From: NIC37A-2 sp050289625
GTDB taxonomy: Bacteria > Myxococcota_A > Polyangia > Polyangiales > Polyangiaceae
Length of the DNA stretch: 64,000 bases
Direction: 5' to 3'
NCBI GenBank assembly: GCA_050289625.1
Contig: JBNKGC010000002.1
Coordinates: forward strand, 1-64,000
Shown one piece after another: positions 1-8,598 of the stretch. The notes beneath the pieces are model-generated. The model had not been told where the DNA came from. It worked only from the letters and a program-made list of their open reading frames with translations, and ran no database searches. The translations under genes and the position numbers were made by a program. Every line of letters starts with the position of its first letter. Positions within the stretch are counted from its first letter, which is position 1.

Positions 1-51
1 GGATGGCGCGCCCACCTTATCCGCACGCTACGTACCGGTTACGCCGCTTCT

Positions 52-84
52 CGCTCGAGCAAACCGGATGGTCTTGCTCGAGCG
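52..84. terminator. Hairpin beyond the GH9 gene
   Basis: An 11-bp perfect inverted repeat (CGCTCGAGCAA at 52-62 and its complement at 74-84, 11-nt loop) lies ten bases past the stop codon of the minus-strand GH9 gene. Its position and GC-rich stem fit an intrinsic terminator, although no clear T-run follows. Confidence 0.5.
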
Positions 85-93
85 GCGCGCCGA

Positions 94-2367
94 CTACTGA
101 GCGTAGCGAGCCAGCATCAGAATGTAGGCCGTGAGATATCCGTTGCTATTCTCGGTGACGGACCAGGAGTTGGCGGGCCAACTCGTGTTGAACTGCAGGT
201 AGGATTTGGCCGCTGGCTGATTCAGTGGTGGACTGTAGTCTCCGGCGCAGAGCGCATTCGCGGAAGCACCGCCACATTGCGGCTGAGGCCCACTCGTGCA
301 GCAGCCTTCGAGACTGTAGCTGGGGTTCGGACCTCCGACGAGGAAGCCGGGTGCCGGCCCAGGTGTCGTCGCCGATACTTCATCCCACGTGGGACTGCCG
401 TCCGCGAACCACGAGTGATAGAATGTCTTCACAGAGTGTTCAGCGCCCGCCCGCTGCATGTTGCTGAGGTAGACGAGCCCCAAGGGATTCACGCCGTGAA
501 TGTAGTGGACATACCCCTCGGCCGCCGCAACGGTATCTGGGGCCAGCGTTGGATCGATATCGTACGCCTCGACGAGCTGGAACAAGCGTCCCATGAACCC
601 GCGGGACGTGTTGCTCCCCCATTGGAAGTCGGCCATGTAGGCGCGATAAGGGTCGCGCTCCGCGAGGACGGCTCCGTAGAGATCGTCCTTCTCGATCTGC
701 TTTCGAAACTGCGTGCGAATGGCGCTTGCAATGGACTCGGTCGCCGATGGAAGCTCGGCGTAGTACAGAAGCAGCTCCTGCCCGATGGCATGCCACTGCT
801 GGGGCCCCCAATCGGGAACGAGGAGTTGGTAGTTTGCGTCGATGAAGTCGCGATAACTGGTCTCACCGGTCAACTCGAATAGATAGATGGCCGCTTCCAG
901 CCTGCTGCGAAGCCGGCCTGCGTCGTCCACCTCTTGTGGCCCCGCCGCGAGCCCCCCTGAACCTGGTTGTTCGGCCTCGTTGTTGTTTTGATAGGTGACG
1001 CTGGGGTTCGCCACGGCCCAGCTGTACGCCTTGACAGCACGCGCTGCGAGATCTTGTGAGTACTGTTGTAACTCAGCCTCAGGGCGCGCTCCGTAGACCT
1101 TGCTCGCATAAGCAAACGCCGAAGCTGCGGCGAACGTGGCGTTGGTGGTAGCTGGCCCATAGTAGCTCGGACCGGTGGCCGCCGATGGTGGCGACGCATG
1201 TGCCACACCTTGCACGCAGAGCACCGATCCATCGGGCTCTTGCATGCGAACGAGCCAGTCGAGGCCCCACTTCACTTCATCGAGGACATCAGGAATGCCA
1301 TTGCCTGACTCAGGGATCCCGTAATCGTCCGGAAATGCGTCCGGATACTGGTCGAAGGCCGAAAGCAAAGTGCGAACGTAGCTGGCAGCCCAGGCAGAGT
1401 ACTTGTTGAAGTCGCCTGCGTCGTACCACCCTCCGTGAAGGTCGCGGGCCGTCGATGGATTGTCCTTGTCCAACCAGGAACGGGCTTCCGTGTCCTGACC
1501 GGGTCCCATGTGGCTCGCTCCATCGGCCCATTCAGCGCCCGCGTACTCGGCTCTCTTTTCGTGCCCTGCACGCTGGTAGAAGTACGACCGGATCGCGTGT
1601 TTGAGGACACTCCGATACACGTCGTCTGCGATGCGGAAGTGAACGCTCCGCTTTCCGCTCGCCGCATCCCGTACGAAGTATTCTCCCGGCTCCGTGACGG
1701 AGCTGAAGTCGAACCAGTACGCTCGATCGCCGGAAACTGGGTCGGTTGCTCCGCCGTTCCAGCTTGCGGGCGCTCCCGAGAAAACGGCATCTCCCGTCGA
1801 CACTTCGACGACCTCGAGGGTGTCGCCCGGGGTGAAGCTCTCCCCTGAATCGTATCCGACTTGAGGATCGCGCACGACGGCGACCTTCTTCGAGGACGTT
1901 CGGTAGCCGAACTGATCGACGACAATGAAGGGAATGGGGCCGTTTGGCCCAGAGGGGAGACCGTTGCTCCATTCGGTATCGGTACTGGGGTAGTCGACGG
2001 TTCCGGCGCTCCCTCCGCTTGCCGGAGCACCCCCCGTTGCGCTCGTGCCTCCCGTACCGCCTGACGCCGTGCCCGTCCCTCCGGCGTTGGTGCCGGTTCC
2101 CCCGCTGGAAGCCCCGCCGCCGGTTCCCCCGCTGGAGGCCCCGCCGCCGGTTCCCCCGCTGGAGGCCCCGCCGTCTCCGGCGGAAGACCCTGCGCTGTTC
2201 GAAGGGGAACTGCAGGCAACGAGAGGAGGAAGGACGAGGAGCGAGATGAGGGAGCGATAACTGGCGCGACGGGACTTGGACGAGGTCTCCTGAACGCGAG
2301 TGACGGTGCTAGATTTTTCCGTTGTCCGAGGAACGGTGGAAGGTTGGAGGGGGCGCAAGAACATCAT
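94..2367 (-). CDS. Glycoside hydrolase family 9 lipoprotein (endoglucanase-like)
   Basis: Secreted endo-acting beta-glucanase of family GH9, expected to cleave cellulose-like glucans at the cell surface. From the N-terminus it has a basic stretch and hydrophobic segment ending in lipobox LVAC, a Gly/Ser/Thr linker made of nine-residue GGGASSGGT-type repeats, an Ig-like CelD_N domain, and the (alpha/alpha)6 catalytic domain. The catalytic aspartate motif DAGD lies near residue 316 (GWYDAGDFNKYSAW), and the acid glutamate lies in the C-terminal TENSNGYLTA segment. The reading frame is open upstream to 2541. I chose the tandem ATGs at 2362-2367, which still leave an unusually long 50-residue leader before the lipobox cysteine, so the start is uncertain. 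The gene stands alone. Confidence 0.9.
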   Translation of the reverse strand: MMFLRPLQPSTVPRTTEKSSTVTRVQETSSKSRRASYRSLISLLVLPPLVACSSPSNSAGSSAGDGGASSGGTGGGASSGGTGGGASSGGTGTNAGGTGTASGGTGGTSATGGAPASGGSAGTVDYPSTDTEWSNGLPSGPNGPIPFIVVDQFGYRTSSKKVAVVRDPQVGYDSGESFTPGDTLEVVEVSTGDAVFSGAPASWNGGATDPVSGDRAYWFDFSSVTEPGEYFVRDAASGKRSVHFRIADDVYRSVLKHAIRSYFYQRAGHEKRAEYAGAEWADGASHMGPGQDTEARSWLDKDNPSTARDLHGGWYDAGDFNKYSAWAASYVRTLLSAFDQYPDAFPDDYGIPESGNGIPDVLDEVKWGLDWLVRMQEPDGSVLCVQGVAHASPPSAATGPSYYGPATTNATFAAASAFAYASKVYGARPEAELQQYSQDLAARAVKAYSWAVANPSVTYQNNNEAEQPGSGGLAAGPQEVDDAGRLRSRLEAAIYLFELTGETSYRDFIDANYQLLVPDWGPQQWHAIGQELLLYYAELPSATESIASAIRTQFRKQIEKDDLYGAVLAERDPYRAYMADFQWGSNTSRGFMGRLFQLVEAYDIDPTLAPDTVAAAEGYVHYIHGVNPLGLVYLSNMQRAGAEHSVKTFYHSWFADGSPTWDEVSATTPGPAPGFLVGGPNPSYSLEGCCTSGPQPQCGGASANALCAGDYSPPLNQPAAKSYLQFNTSWPANSWSVTENSNGYLTAYILMLARYAQ

Positions 2368-2527
2368 GGACTGAAAGACGCGGAACGCGACGGAGCAGTA
2401 CCAGCAATTTCGGGGGTTTCGGAAACTCACGGCTGATCCCCAGCGCAGTCTGCCCACTCCAGTGGTCCCACTCCGTTTCACTCGCGCGAATGTCGCGTCG
2501 GCCACTTCGTGTGCCGAGCGTCTGCGG

Positions 2528-2887
2528 CTAGGGAGAATCAACCTGCAATTCGCGTCGCCGCAAGAGAAGCGCGAGGTGTCCAGTCGACGCGGCGAGTTCG
2601 CCAGAGCGGGGGCAACCGGAGCATGGTGTCGTCACCCAGCAGTCGACGACCCGAACCTCAACGCCATCTGCCCCGACGGCACGGAGGGAAAGTCCACCGG
2701 CGGCGGTCCCCCGGGCTCGAGCCCGTGAGCTCTCACGACCCGGATGGATGTCGCGCCGCGCTCGGCAGACTTCGAGCCACTTCATGCGTCCCCCGCAATC
2801 GGGACAGGTGCTGACGTCCACCAGGAACACGTGGCGCAGGAGAAACGCCCAACGCGATATCTGCCGTGAATGGGCGCCACCTTTCAA
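2528..2887 (-). pseudogene. IS91/ISCR-type transposase C-terminal remnant
   Basis: The translation contains RWAFLLRHVFLVDVSTCP followed by DCGGRMKWLEV. This is the zinc-ribbon-like end of IS91-family rolling-circle (Y2) transposases, which typically read like DVLxCPRCGGRMRxLA. The catalytic HUH and tyrosine motifs are absent and nothing upstream restores them, so this is a decayed fragment. A 20-bp sequence repeated elsewhere in the window lies about 100 bp upstream and may mark an element end. Confidence 0.6.
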
Positions 2888-2993
2888 CTCGCTCGCCGCA
2901 AGTGATCGACTTTGCTTTGTTTTTCGTTAGCTGATCGGCGCGCCTGCCAAGACACTCCCGTTTTGGTGCTGAGCGCACGGAATGGTCCGGAGG

Positions 2994-3013
2994 CTAAGAA
3001 ACATAAACGTGCA
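2994..3013. repeat. 20-bp repeat, copy 1 (possible IS91-type terminus)
   Basis: CTAAGAAACATAAACGTGCA is identical to 21484-21503 and resembles the AGAAAACATGAGCG core at 21318 and 47809. It lies next to the IS91-type transposase fragment, which is the only reason to suspect a transposon terminus. Confidence 0.5.
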
Positions 3014-3074
3014 TTCCTCTCCTGACCCGATGGATGTCGCGCCGCAGCGCCAACAGTTCGCTCATGGCCCCACC

Positions 3075-3884
3075 CTAATCGTCCCCGGACGACGCGACCA
3101 ACGCGAGCTCCGTCCGAGTCGAAACCTGGTAACGCTCGAACAACTTGACGAGGTGATTGCGAACGGTGAACGGGCTCAGGTGACACGCCCGGGCGATCTC
3201 CGGATTCGTCAGCCCTCGACGGACGTAGAAGAGGATCTCGCGCTGGCGCTCGGTCAGATCCGGTGGCGGCTCCTCTCGATCGGGTCGGTCGTGGCCAAAC
3301 CAGGCGTCCGCCACGGCCAGCGCCTTGACCACCGCGCCGGCAGCTCGCTCGTGGTCTTCGGAGTACCGGCCGTGCGCGAGACACAGATTCACGACGACGG
3401 ACACGCCGCGAGGAGGCTGCCACGACATCACGAGATTGGACGTGATGCCCATCGCGACCTGGTGCCGCGCGATGTGTGGCAACCGCTCCCATTCTCGCTG
3501 CGTGTAGATGTTCGTGTCGACCATCACCCCGCGTTCCCGCAAGCGCTCATTGGCCCGACTGAGCTCGTGAGGGTGCGACAGGACGGTTCGGCGCGCGGCG
3601 TCCGCTTCATCGGGATCCATGTGGACGACGTGCGACGACTCGACCGGGGTCGTTGCGTCGGCAAAGATCGCCATGTCGCTGGGCGTGCAGCGCATGAGCC
3701 GGCGCATGACCTCACGCCGGAAGTCCGTCTGATTCTCCGCGTCAAACGCGAGGTGTGTCAGCTCGGTTGCCGTGGGCCAGCGCTCTCCTACCACGGCCGA
3801 ATCGTACCGGGGCCCGCCGCGACGGCAACCGATGACGACCCGCCGACCCGCCCAGCGAGAACCGAAAAGGTACAGCTGTACCAT
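3075..3884 (-). CDS. LuxR-type HTH transcriptional regulator
   Basis: A protein of about 269 residues with a C-terminal LuxR/FixJ DNA-binding domain (TERQREILFYVRRGLTNPEI, then FTVRNHLVKLFERYQVSTRTEL). The N-terminal 190 residues show no receiver aspartate and may form a GAF- or PAS-like sensory domain (inference). The frame is open to 4289, but the upstream part overlaps the divergent secreted-protein gene. The ATG at 3884 leaves a 63-bp intergenic region. That start places a 14-bp palindrome over the first five codons, so a later start is possible. Divergence from the NTF2-like gene suggests that gene as a target. A second regulator of the same general type lies at 5566-6366. Confidence 0.8.
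   Translation of the reverse strand: MVQLYLFGSRWAGRRVVIGCRRGGPRYDSAVVGERWPTATELTHLAFDAENQTDFRREVMRRLMRCTPSDMAIFADATTPVESSHVVHMDPDEADAARRTVLSHPHELSRANERLRERGVMVDTNIYTQREWERLPHIARHQVAMGITSNLVMSWQPPRGVSVVVNLCLAHGRYSEDHERAAGAVVKALAVADAWFGHDRPDREEPPPDLTERQREILFYVRRGLTNPEIARACHLSPFTVRNHLVKLFERYQVSTRTELALVASSGDD
3869..3882. promoter_or_regulatory. GGTACAGCTGTACC palindrome
   Basis: A perfect 14-bp palindrome between the divergent LuxR-type regulator and the NTF2-like gene, at the assigned start codon of the regulator. It resembles half of a lux-box-like dyad and could be an autoregulatory operator. This is inferred from position only. Confidence 0.4.
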
Positions 3885-3947
3885 TGGGTTCTTGGGCGGA
3901 CGCCCGCATGCTCGACGAAGCCCAACCGGGCCCGAAAGGAGACTCGC

Positions 3948-4457
3948 ATGCCCGTTTACCGACAACGCAAACACCTCACCACCGGCCTCGCTATCCTCGC
4001 TTTTGCAGCCCTGGGAATCGCTGTCGTTCCGAGCAGCGCCGACGCACGCGGTCACCGAGACTGCCCGCGCTGGCTCAAGCATCGGAGCCCCGAGCAGACC
4101 GTCCTCGACCACGTCGCGTCGATCCAAGAGGGGCGAATCGACGAGGCGATGTGCGACTTCGCACCCAATGCGGCCGTCATCTTGCCCGGCCAGGTGATCA
4201 CGGGGCTCGACAACATTCGCGCGGGCCTCGAGGGCTTTGGAGCGCTGCTCGGCGGCGCGGTCCCCGAGATCCACACGCTCACAACGCACGAATCGACCGT
4301 CTTGCTAACCTTCTCCGCGTTCGGTACGCCGTGCACGATTCCGGATGGATCGGATACGTACATCGTCAGAGAGGGCCACATCGTCGCGCAGACCGTGCAC
4401 GACACGCTGTACAGTGCGCCGGGCGCAGTGTGCCCGCTGGCAGCACCCGGTCAGTGA
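3948..4457 (+). CDS. Secreted NTF2/SnoaL-like protein
   Basis: A 169-residue protein with a signal peptide (basic start, then the hydrophobic stretch LAILAFAALGIAVVPSSADA) and a SnoaL/NTF2-like body. The typical features are an N-terminal helix (PEQTVLDHVASIQEGRIDEA), a beta strand with AVILPGQVITG, and a C-terminal YIVREGHIVAQTVHDTLY strand pair. Such domains form cone-shaped barrels used as small enzymes or binding modules; the substrate cannot be told from sequence. The ATG at 3948 follows AAAGGAG. The gene is divergent from a LuxR-type regulator with a palindrome between them. Confidence 0.75.
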   Translation: MPVYRQRKHLTTGLAILAFAALGIAVVPSSADARGHRDCPRWLKHRSPEQTVLDHVASIQEGRIDEAMCDFAPNAAVILPGQVITGLDNIRAGLEGFGALLGGAVPEIHTLTTHESTVLLTFSAFGTPCTIPDGSDTYIVREGHIVAQTVHDTLYSAPGAVCPLAAPGQ

Positions 4458-4528
4458 GCACGCGGCGGCCGGCTCACGGCCTGGCTGACCACTGAAGCGG
4501 CCGGCGGCTACGTGCTGGAGGACGCAAG

Positions 4529-4720
4529 GTGGGGCGCCCGGCTCGCGTGTGGCAGCTAACGGCGAAGGCCAACGATAGATTCCCCGATCGCCACACGGAG
4601 CTAGCCGTCGGAATGCTCGAAGCAGTTCGAAATGCCTTCGGTGAAGAGGGCATCGAACGCCTCACCGACGAGCGAACGAACCGGCCGCAGGCGGAACGTA
4701 ACCGTTCGCGGCTGCTGACG
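4529..4720 (+). pseudogene. Fragment of a winged-helix regulator
   Basis: The segment from GRPARVWQLTAKANDRFPDR through HTELAVGMLEAVRNAFGEE to GIERLTDER reads like the middle of MarR/ArsR-type winged-helix regulators, where a GRP-(A/R)-x-W-x-LT wing is followed by xRFPDxHAEL. The N-terminal helix-turn-helix is missing. A possible continuation (GGYVLEDAR) lies upstream in another frame, which suggests a frameshift. The remainder to 4858 is not recognisable. I treat it as a decayed fragment. Confidence 0.4.
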
Positions 4721-4806
4721 GGGCGGCTGCCTCCCCAGGCGAGGGCGCCGCTGACCGTCCGCCCCTCGGCAGCTATCCGTGTTCGCGCGGCGCGCACATG
4801 CGCGGC

Positions 4807-5448
4807 TCAGGGCGGCGAGCAGAAGTTCTCCGACTGCAGCGTTGCGGTCACCGAGTAGGTCGTGAAGCTCGGATCGACCATCGAGCAGTCCCCGTCGGGC
4901 GCGCACGTGACGGAGAAGTCGAAGTCGTAGTCTCCGTTGAGTCGGCACGCAGTGTCCGCAACGAGGTGGAGGACCCAGTCCTGGCGGCAGCCGTCGGTGA
5001 CGTTGGGGCACGAGCGCCCCCCCATGTTCTCCTCGATCGTAACGTCGGTGAAGCCTGGGGGGACGGTGACCATGGGCGAGGTCAGGAGATAAGGGTAGTG
5101 CGACAGTGTCACCAGACGGATGTCGAAGGGGTCTGTCAGGTCGAGCGGCGTGATCTGGCGCGTGATCGCCGCCTTCACGTCCGTCGATGCGTAGCCAGGG
5201 CCTCCGGCCGCCCCGCCCATGTTGGAGCCGGCGCTACCTCCGGCCTCGCCCATGTCGGTACCGCCGCTACCTCCGCCCGCCCCGCCCGTGTCGGAGCCGC
5301 CTGTGTTGGCCGCGCCCGAGCCCGCGCCCGCGCCCGAGCCCGAGCCGGTGCCGCCGTCAGTTCCGCCGCCCGTCGAGGAGTCTTCCGAGCAGGCGCCAAG
5401 GGCGATTGGGAGAGTGAGAAGGATGATCGGAATAAGTCGTGCGCGCAT
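4807..5448 (-). CDS. Lipoprotein with Gly/Ser-rich linker, unknown function
   Basis: Product of about 213 residues starting MRARLIPIILLTLPIALGAC, a clear lipoprotein signal with lipobox ALGAC. A roughly 60-residue Gly/Ser/Ala/Thr linker follows, then a compact domain of about 125 residues with several cysteines (SCPNVTDGC, CRLNGDY, TCAPDGDC, FC near the end) that could form disulfides. No family was recognised. The inner ATG at 5448 was chosen because the lipoprotein signal begins there. The gene is divergent from the LuxR-type regulator at 5566, with 117 bp between them. Confidence 0.75.
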   Translation of the reverse strand: MRARLIPIILLTLPIALGACSEDSSTGGGTDGGTGSGSGAGAGSGAANTGGSDTGGAGGGSGGTDMGEAGGSAGSNMGGAAGGPGYASTDVKAAITRQITPLDLTDPFDIRLVTLSHYPYLLTSPMVTVPPGFTDVTIEENMGGRSCPNVTDGCRQDWVLHLVADTACRLNGDYDFDFSVTCAPDGDCSMVDPSFTTYSVTATLQSENFCSPP

Positions 5449-5565
5449 GAAGCCTCGCGAAGGGTTGGGATTGCTCCAATATCGTCGCTTCACATGATTC
5501 TCGATTCAATCTACTGTTCCGTAGGTGTGTGAGCCTGCACCACCAACCACATCGGACGTCGGATC

Positions 5566-6366
5566 ATGACCGAGCAGCTGCGCACGGGGGACTGGCGGCA
5601 ACTCGCCGACATCTGGCGCTCGATCGGCGAAGCGCCGGCCGGGGACGCGGAGCTCGGACTCGAGCGCGGGGCCGCGCTGCTCGGCGACATGCTCGGTGGC
5701 GTCAACACCTTGGTCACGATTGCCGCCCGCTCGGAGCGACGCCGACGTGCACGCGATCCGCTGGACGGTTTTCGGCCAAGCGTCCACATCGACGCGAGGC
5801 GCGAGCCCTGGCGGGCGGACCTCGCCGCCGAGTGGTCCTCCGTCGCGTCCAACTACATCGGCGACCCAACCATGCGGCGCCTCGCGGACGGCGCCGGCCG
5901 GCAGCGCGCGATCCGTCTGGGGGCGAGCGCTGGCCCCCGGTGGCGCGACACCCCGCTCGGTCGCCTCCTCGCCGTCCTCCAGCTCCGCGACCGCCTGATC
6001 GGCGCGGTCCCGCTGACGAGCGACGTCGAGCTCATCCTGGTCGTCGATCGGGATCGCGGCGACCGGGCATTTGGCGCGCGGGACGAGGCGCGCCTGCGTT
6101 GCGGCCTCGACGGCTTCCGCACGACGGCGCGACGCGTGGCGCGCACGCACGGACTGATGGACAGCGAGCGACGCCTGGCGCGGCGCGAGTCCGAGGTGTT
6201 GCGATGCCTCCTGCGAGGCGCCACCGAGTCCCAGGTGGCCGACGAACTCGGGATCTCGGCGGGTACCGTGCACCAGTACGCCGTTCGGCTCCACAGGGCG
6301 TTCGGCGTGCACTCGCGCGCGGAGCTGCTCGCGCTCTTCCTGCGGGACGCATCCCCGTCTCGATGA
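5566..6366 (+). CDS. LuxR-type HTH transcriptional regulator
   Basis: A 266-residue protein with a C-terminal LuxR-type helix-turn-helix (ARRESEVLRCLLRGATESQV, then ISAGTVHQYAVRLHRAFGVH). The N-terminal 190 residues are Arg-rich and carry no receiver phosphorylation site. Architecture and size match the regulator at 3075-3884, though the two are only distantly similar. The recognition helix contains HQYAVRLHRAFGV, with glutamine in the usual asparagine position of VKxHL. The likely partner is the divergent lipoprotein gene, by position only. Confidence 0.8.
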   Translation: MTEQLRTGDWRQLADIWRSIGEAPAGDAELGLERGAALLGDMLGGVNTLVTIAARSERRRRARDPLDGFRPSVHIDARREPWRADLAAEWSSVASNYIGDPTMRRLADGAGRQRAIRLGASAGPRWRDTPLGRLLAVLQLRDRLIGAVPLTSDVELILVVDRDRGDRAFGARDEARLRCGLDGFRTTARRVARTHGLMDSERRLARRESEVLRCLLRGATESQVADELGISAGTVHQYAVRLHRAFGVHSRAELLALFLRDASPSR

Positions 6367-6767
6367 CGCGGGACCCGGTGCGCCCTGGTTGCTTGAAGTC
6401 CGGGCGACGTGCGATCTACTTCGAGTTCCCCCGAGACGCCGAACGAGTCGCTCCCGCGTAGCAGCCACTCGTCTTCATGTCTCTCACTCCTTTCGGTGGG
6501 GGCACTATTCGGCGGACACGCCCGCTCCGCAATGGTGAGAGCTACGCTTGTCTTGCCGGATCCTGCGACTCGTGCGGGCCGACGGGGCGCCGCCGCCGGT
6601 AGAGGGCCGCTTGAGCTACCCGGCCCCCTGATCGGCTCTGCCCCGCAGCCCGCGTGGTAGGACCCGCGGGGCCCGCTGAGTCGGAGCTGATTAGGAAGGC
6701 GTCGACCAGTACGAGTCGCTTGGGACGCGCCGAGCGATTTTTTCGTGGTTTGGGGTAGGCTCGGGTC
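6367..6767 (+). other. Intergenic region, no gene seen
   Basis: Four hundred bases between the LuxR-type gene and the next plus-strand gene. I see GC-rich runs and short complementary segments near 6600-6680 but no convincing hairpin, repeat or coding segment. Confidence 0.4.
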
Positions 6768-7385
6768 ATGCTTCGACTCGCCGCGGGCTCGCATCTGCGC
6801 TTCGAAGACAGCGCCAATGGAACCGTGACGGGCCGGCACTACGGGTTGCATTCGGGCGACGAGGTGTTGCTCGAATGCGATACCGAAGGTCAGTGCATCA
6901 AGCGGCCAACGGAGTTTCGCAGGCCAGGTACCCCGAGTCCCGAGTTCACCCTGCGAGCAACGCGCAAGGTGCTCAACTTCACTTACCACGTGCAAGAAGG
7001 TCCGGATGGTCCACGACTGGGAACTCTGGACTGCAAGGGAACGGGCGCGCTGTGGAAGATCCGTGATGCGGACGAGGCGCTCGTCGGCAGGATCGTCGAT
7101 CCAACCAAGTGGACTACGGACCTCGTGCGAACGGCGCTCAGCGGCTCCCCCGAGACGTACTGCCTGCTTTTCGGCGACGAACTTTGTGCCCGCATCGAGC
7201 GGATCCGTCGGCCTCGAAAGAATTCCGCCCGAGGCCCTCTGGGCAAGTTCTTCCAAAACCTCCTTACCCTCTGGGATTGGAGTCTTCAGGTCGAGAAGGA
7301 CCTGGAGGGTGGACGCGCCGCCCTCGCGGTGGCCGGGACCCTCCTGCTCATCGAGCACCAGATCCGCAACTCGCACAGCCAGTAG
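6768..7385 (+). CDS. LURP-one/scramblase-like fold protein, hypothetical
   Basis: A 205-residue soluble protein of alternating beta-strand pattern. Segments such as ATRKVLNFTYHVQEGPDG, LGTLDCKGTGALWKIRDAD and EALVGRIVDP resemble the repeating strand-turn pattern of LURP-one-related and tubby/scramblase-like barrels (fold-level resemblance only). The C-terminal 35 residues (LLTLWDWSLQVEKDLEGGRA and LAVAGTLLLIEHQ) are hydrophobic and could be a membrane-attaching helix, as in scramblases. It is convergent with the ferredoxin operon that ends at 7505. The function is unknown. Confidence 0.5.
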   Translation: MLRLAAGSHLRFEDSANGTVTGRHYGLHSGDEVLLECDTEGQCIKRPTEFRRPGTPSPEFTLRATRKVLNFTYHVQEGPDGPRLGTLDCKGTGALWKIRDADEALVGRIVDPTKWTTDLVRTALSGSPETYCLLFGDELCARIERIRRPRKNSARGPLGKFFQNLLTLWDWSLQVEKDLEGGRAALAVAGTLLLIEHQIRNSHSQ

Positions 7386-7504
7386 GCAACCGCTCACGAG
7401 GTCTTCGTCTACCGGGTGTCGCCGAAATGTGGGTTTCCTCCGTAAGCCTGTAAACCTCGACTGAATCCGCGCCGACCGCCTGGGAAGCTGGCGAAAGGGG
7501 AGCG

Positions 7505-7849
7505 TCAGAGACGGAGAGCGAGCGCCAACCGCTCCACAATTCGCCCTTCGACGAAATGCGTTTGCACGATCTCATCGACGTCTTCTGCGCACGTCGGCCG
7601 GTACCAGACACCTTGGGGATACACGACCATCAGGGGACCTGCATTGCAGAAGCCGAGACACCCCGTGCGAACCACAGATACCCCAGTGAGCTGGCGCCCC
7701 TCGATCTGCGAGCTCAGCTTCTCCCACAGAGGGCCACCATGGCGTGACGCACAACTGCCCCGGGGATGGGCGGGCGGGCGCTGCTGGGAGCAGCAAAAGA
7801 CGTGGTATGGGAACACCACGGGCAGCTCGATCTCTTCGCTGTCTGTCAT
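7505..7849 (-). CDS. Thioredoxin-like [2Fe-2S] ferredoxin
   Basis: A ferredoxin of about 114 residues with the thioredoxin-like fold. Ligand cysteines follow the family pattern: FCC near residues 18-20, SC near 33, and CLGFC near 64-68. The segment GPLMVVYPQGVWY is typical of the family core. It carries electrons or senses redox state in the cytoplasm. Related proteins of Clostridium pasteurianum and Azotobacter are known to be linked to nitrogenase. It is the last gene of the bolA-grxD-apaG operon, starting a few bases past apaG. The ATG at 7849 was preferred over a GTG at 7861. The operon has a sigma54-type promoter and a NifA-like site upstream of bolA. Confidence 0.85.
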   Translation of the reverse strand: MTDSEEIELPVVFPYHVFCCSQQRPPAHPRGSCASRHGGPLWEKLSSQIEGRQLTGVSVVRTGCLGFCNAGPLMVVYPQGVWYRPTCAEDVDEIVQTHFVEGRIVERLALALRL

Positions 7850-7861
7850 CGGGAAACCCAC

Positions 7862-8275
7862 TCAGTTCAGCGACTGCGGCAAGGTCAGTAGGAACGGAGC
7901 CGCCTCCACCTCGAAGGTGCGCCCCAGCACACTGTGCATGAGGTAGCTGCCGCGCATCTCGCCTCGCGAGGTGCGGAGTACGACCGTGCTCTTGTATTCG
8001 AAGCTTTGGCCAGGGTGCAGGATCGGATGCTCTCCGACGACACCGACCCCATGGACTTCCTCGGTACTGCCTTTGGCGTCGGTGATGATCCAGTGGCTGC
8101 TCAAGAGCTGCGCGGAGACTGAGCCCAAGTTTTGGATCACTACGGCGTACTCGAACGCGTAATGGCGGGCGAGAGGCATGGATCGTTCGGCTACGTAGGC
8201 GGGGCGAACCTCGACACGAAAGCCACGGGTCAATGCGCTCGAGAACTGGCGCGGCACTGCAGGCGGCATGGTCAC
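7862..8275 (-). CDS. apaG: ApaG domain protein
   Basis: A 137-residue ApaG protein with an immunoglobulin-like beta-sandwich. Diagnostic segments are FRVEVRPAYVAERSMP, FEYAVVIQNLGS, HWIITDAKGSTEEVHGVGVV, GEHPILHPGQSFEYKS and MRGSYLMHSVLG. ApaG is associated with Co2+/Mg2+ handling in enterobacteria, but its biochemical role is unclear. Its ATG overlaps the stop codon of grxD by four bases (ATGA), so the two are probably translationally coupled. Co-occurrence with BolA, a monothiol glutaredoxin and a [2Fe-2S] ferredoxin points to metal or Fe-S homeostasis here. Confidence 0.92.
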   Translation of the reverse strand: MTMPPAVPRQFSSALTRGFRVEVRPAYVAERSMPLARHYAFEYAVVIQNLGSVSAQLLSSHWIITDAKGSTEEVHGVGVVGEHPILHPGQSFEYKSTVVLRTSRGEMRGSYLMHSVLGRTFEVEAAPFLLTLPQSLN

Positions 8276-8598
8276 GATACAGCCACGCTATTTTTGGCCA
8301 GCAAGGTCGAGAGCTCGCCGGTCTTGGCCATCTCCAGGACGATATCGCAGCCCCCGACGAACTGACCCTTGATGTAGAGCTGCGGGATTGTGGGCCAATT
8401 GGCGAATCGCTTGATGCCCTCGCGGATTTCGTTGTCTTGCAGCACGTCCGTCGACTGGAACGGGACGCCCAACTTGTCGAGCACCTGCACTACGGCTGCG
8501 GAGAAACCACACTGCGGAGCGGCAGGCACACCCTTCATGAACAAGAAGACGTCGCTCTCGCTCAACAGCCTCTGGATCCGTTCGTTCACGTCACTCAT
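8272..8598 (-). CDS. grxD: Monothiol glutaredoxin, Grx4/GrxD family
   Basis: A glutaredoxin of about 108 residues of the CGFS class that binds a bridging [2Fe-2S] cluster, usually with BolA. The active site reads PQCGFSAAVVQVL near residue 31, preceded by FLFMKGVPAAP (glutathione-binding lysine). NWPTIPQLYIKGQFVGGCDI supplies the cis-proline and glutathione-contacting segments. Three ATGs lie in tandem; the last (8598) has the best spacing to AGAGGG. It lies between bolA and apaG and overlaps apaG by four bases. Monothiol glutaredoxins are also known inside nif clusters of other diazotrophs, which fits the NifA-like control region upstream. Confidence 0.93.
   Translation of the reverse strand: MSDVNERIQRLLSESDVFLFMKGVPAAPQCGFSAAVVQVLDKLGVPFQSTDVLQDNEIREGIKRFANWPTIPQLYIKGQFVGGCDIVLEMAKTGELSTLLAKNSVAVS

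Noticed and set aside
2080..2175. Tandem repeats that might suggest a CRISPR or satellite
   Set aside because: They are 27-bp coding repeats of the Gly/Ser linker in the GH9 lipoprotein; no spacers are present.
2982..4457. A 491-codon plus-strand reading frame
   Set aside because: Only its last 169 codons have a ribosome binding site, signal peptide and family similarity; the rest is antisense to the LuxR-type regulator.
5506..6468. A 320-codon minus-strand frame
   Set aside because: It is antisense to the LuxR-type gene at 5566-6366, which has a clear helix-turn-helix; the antisense text has no recognisable domain.
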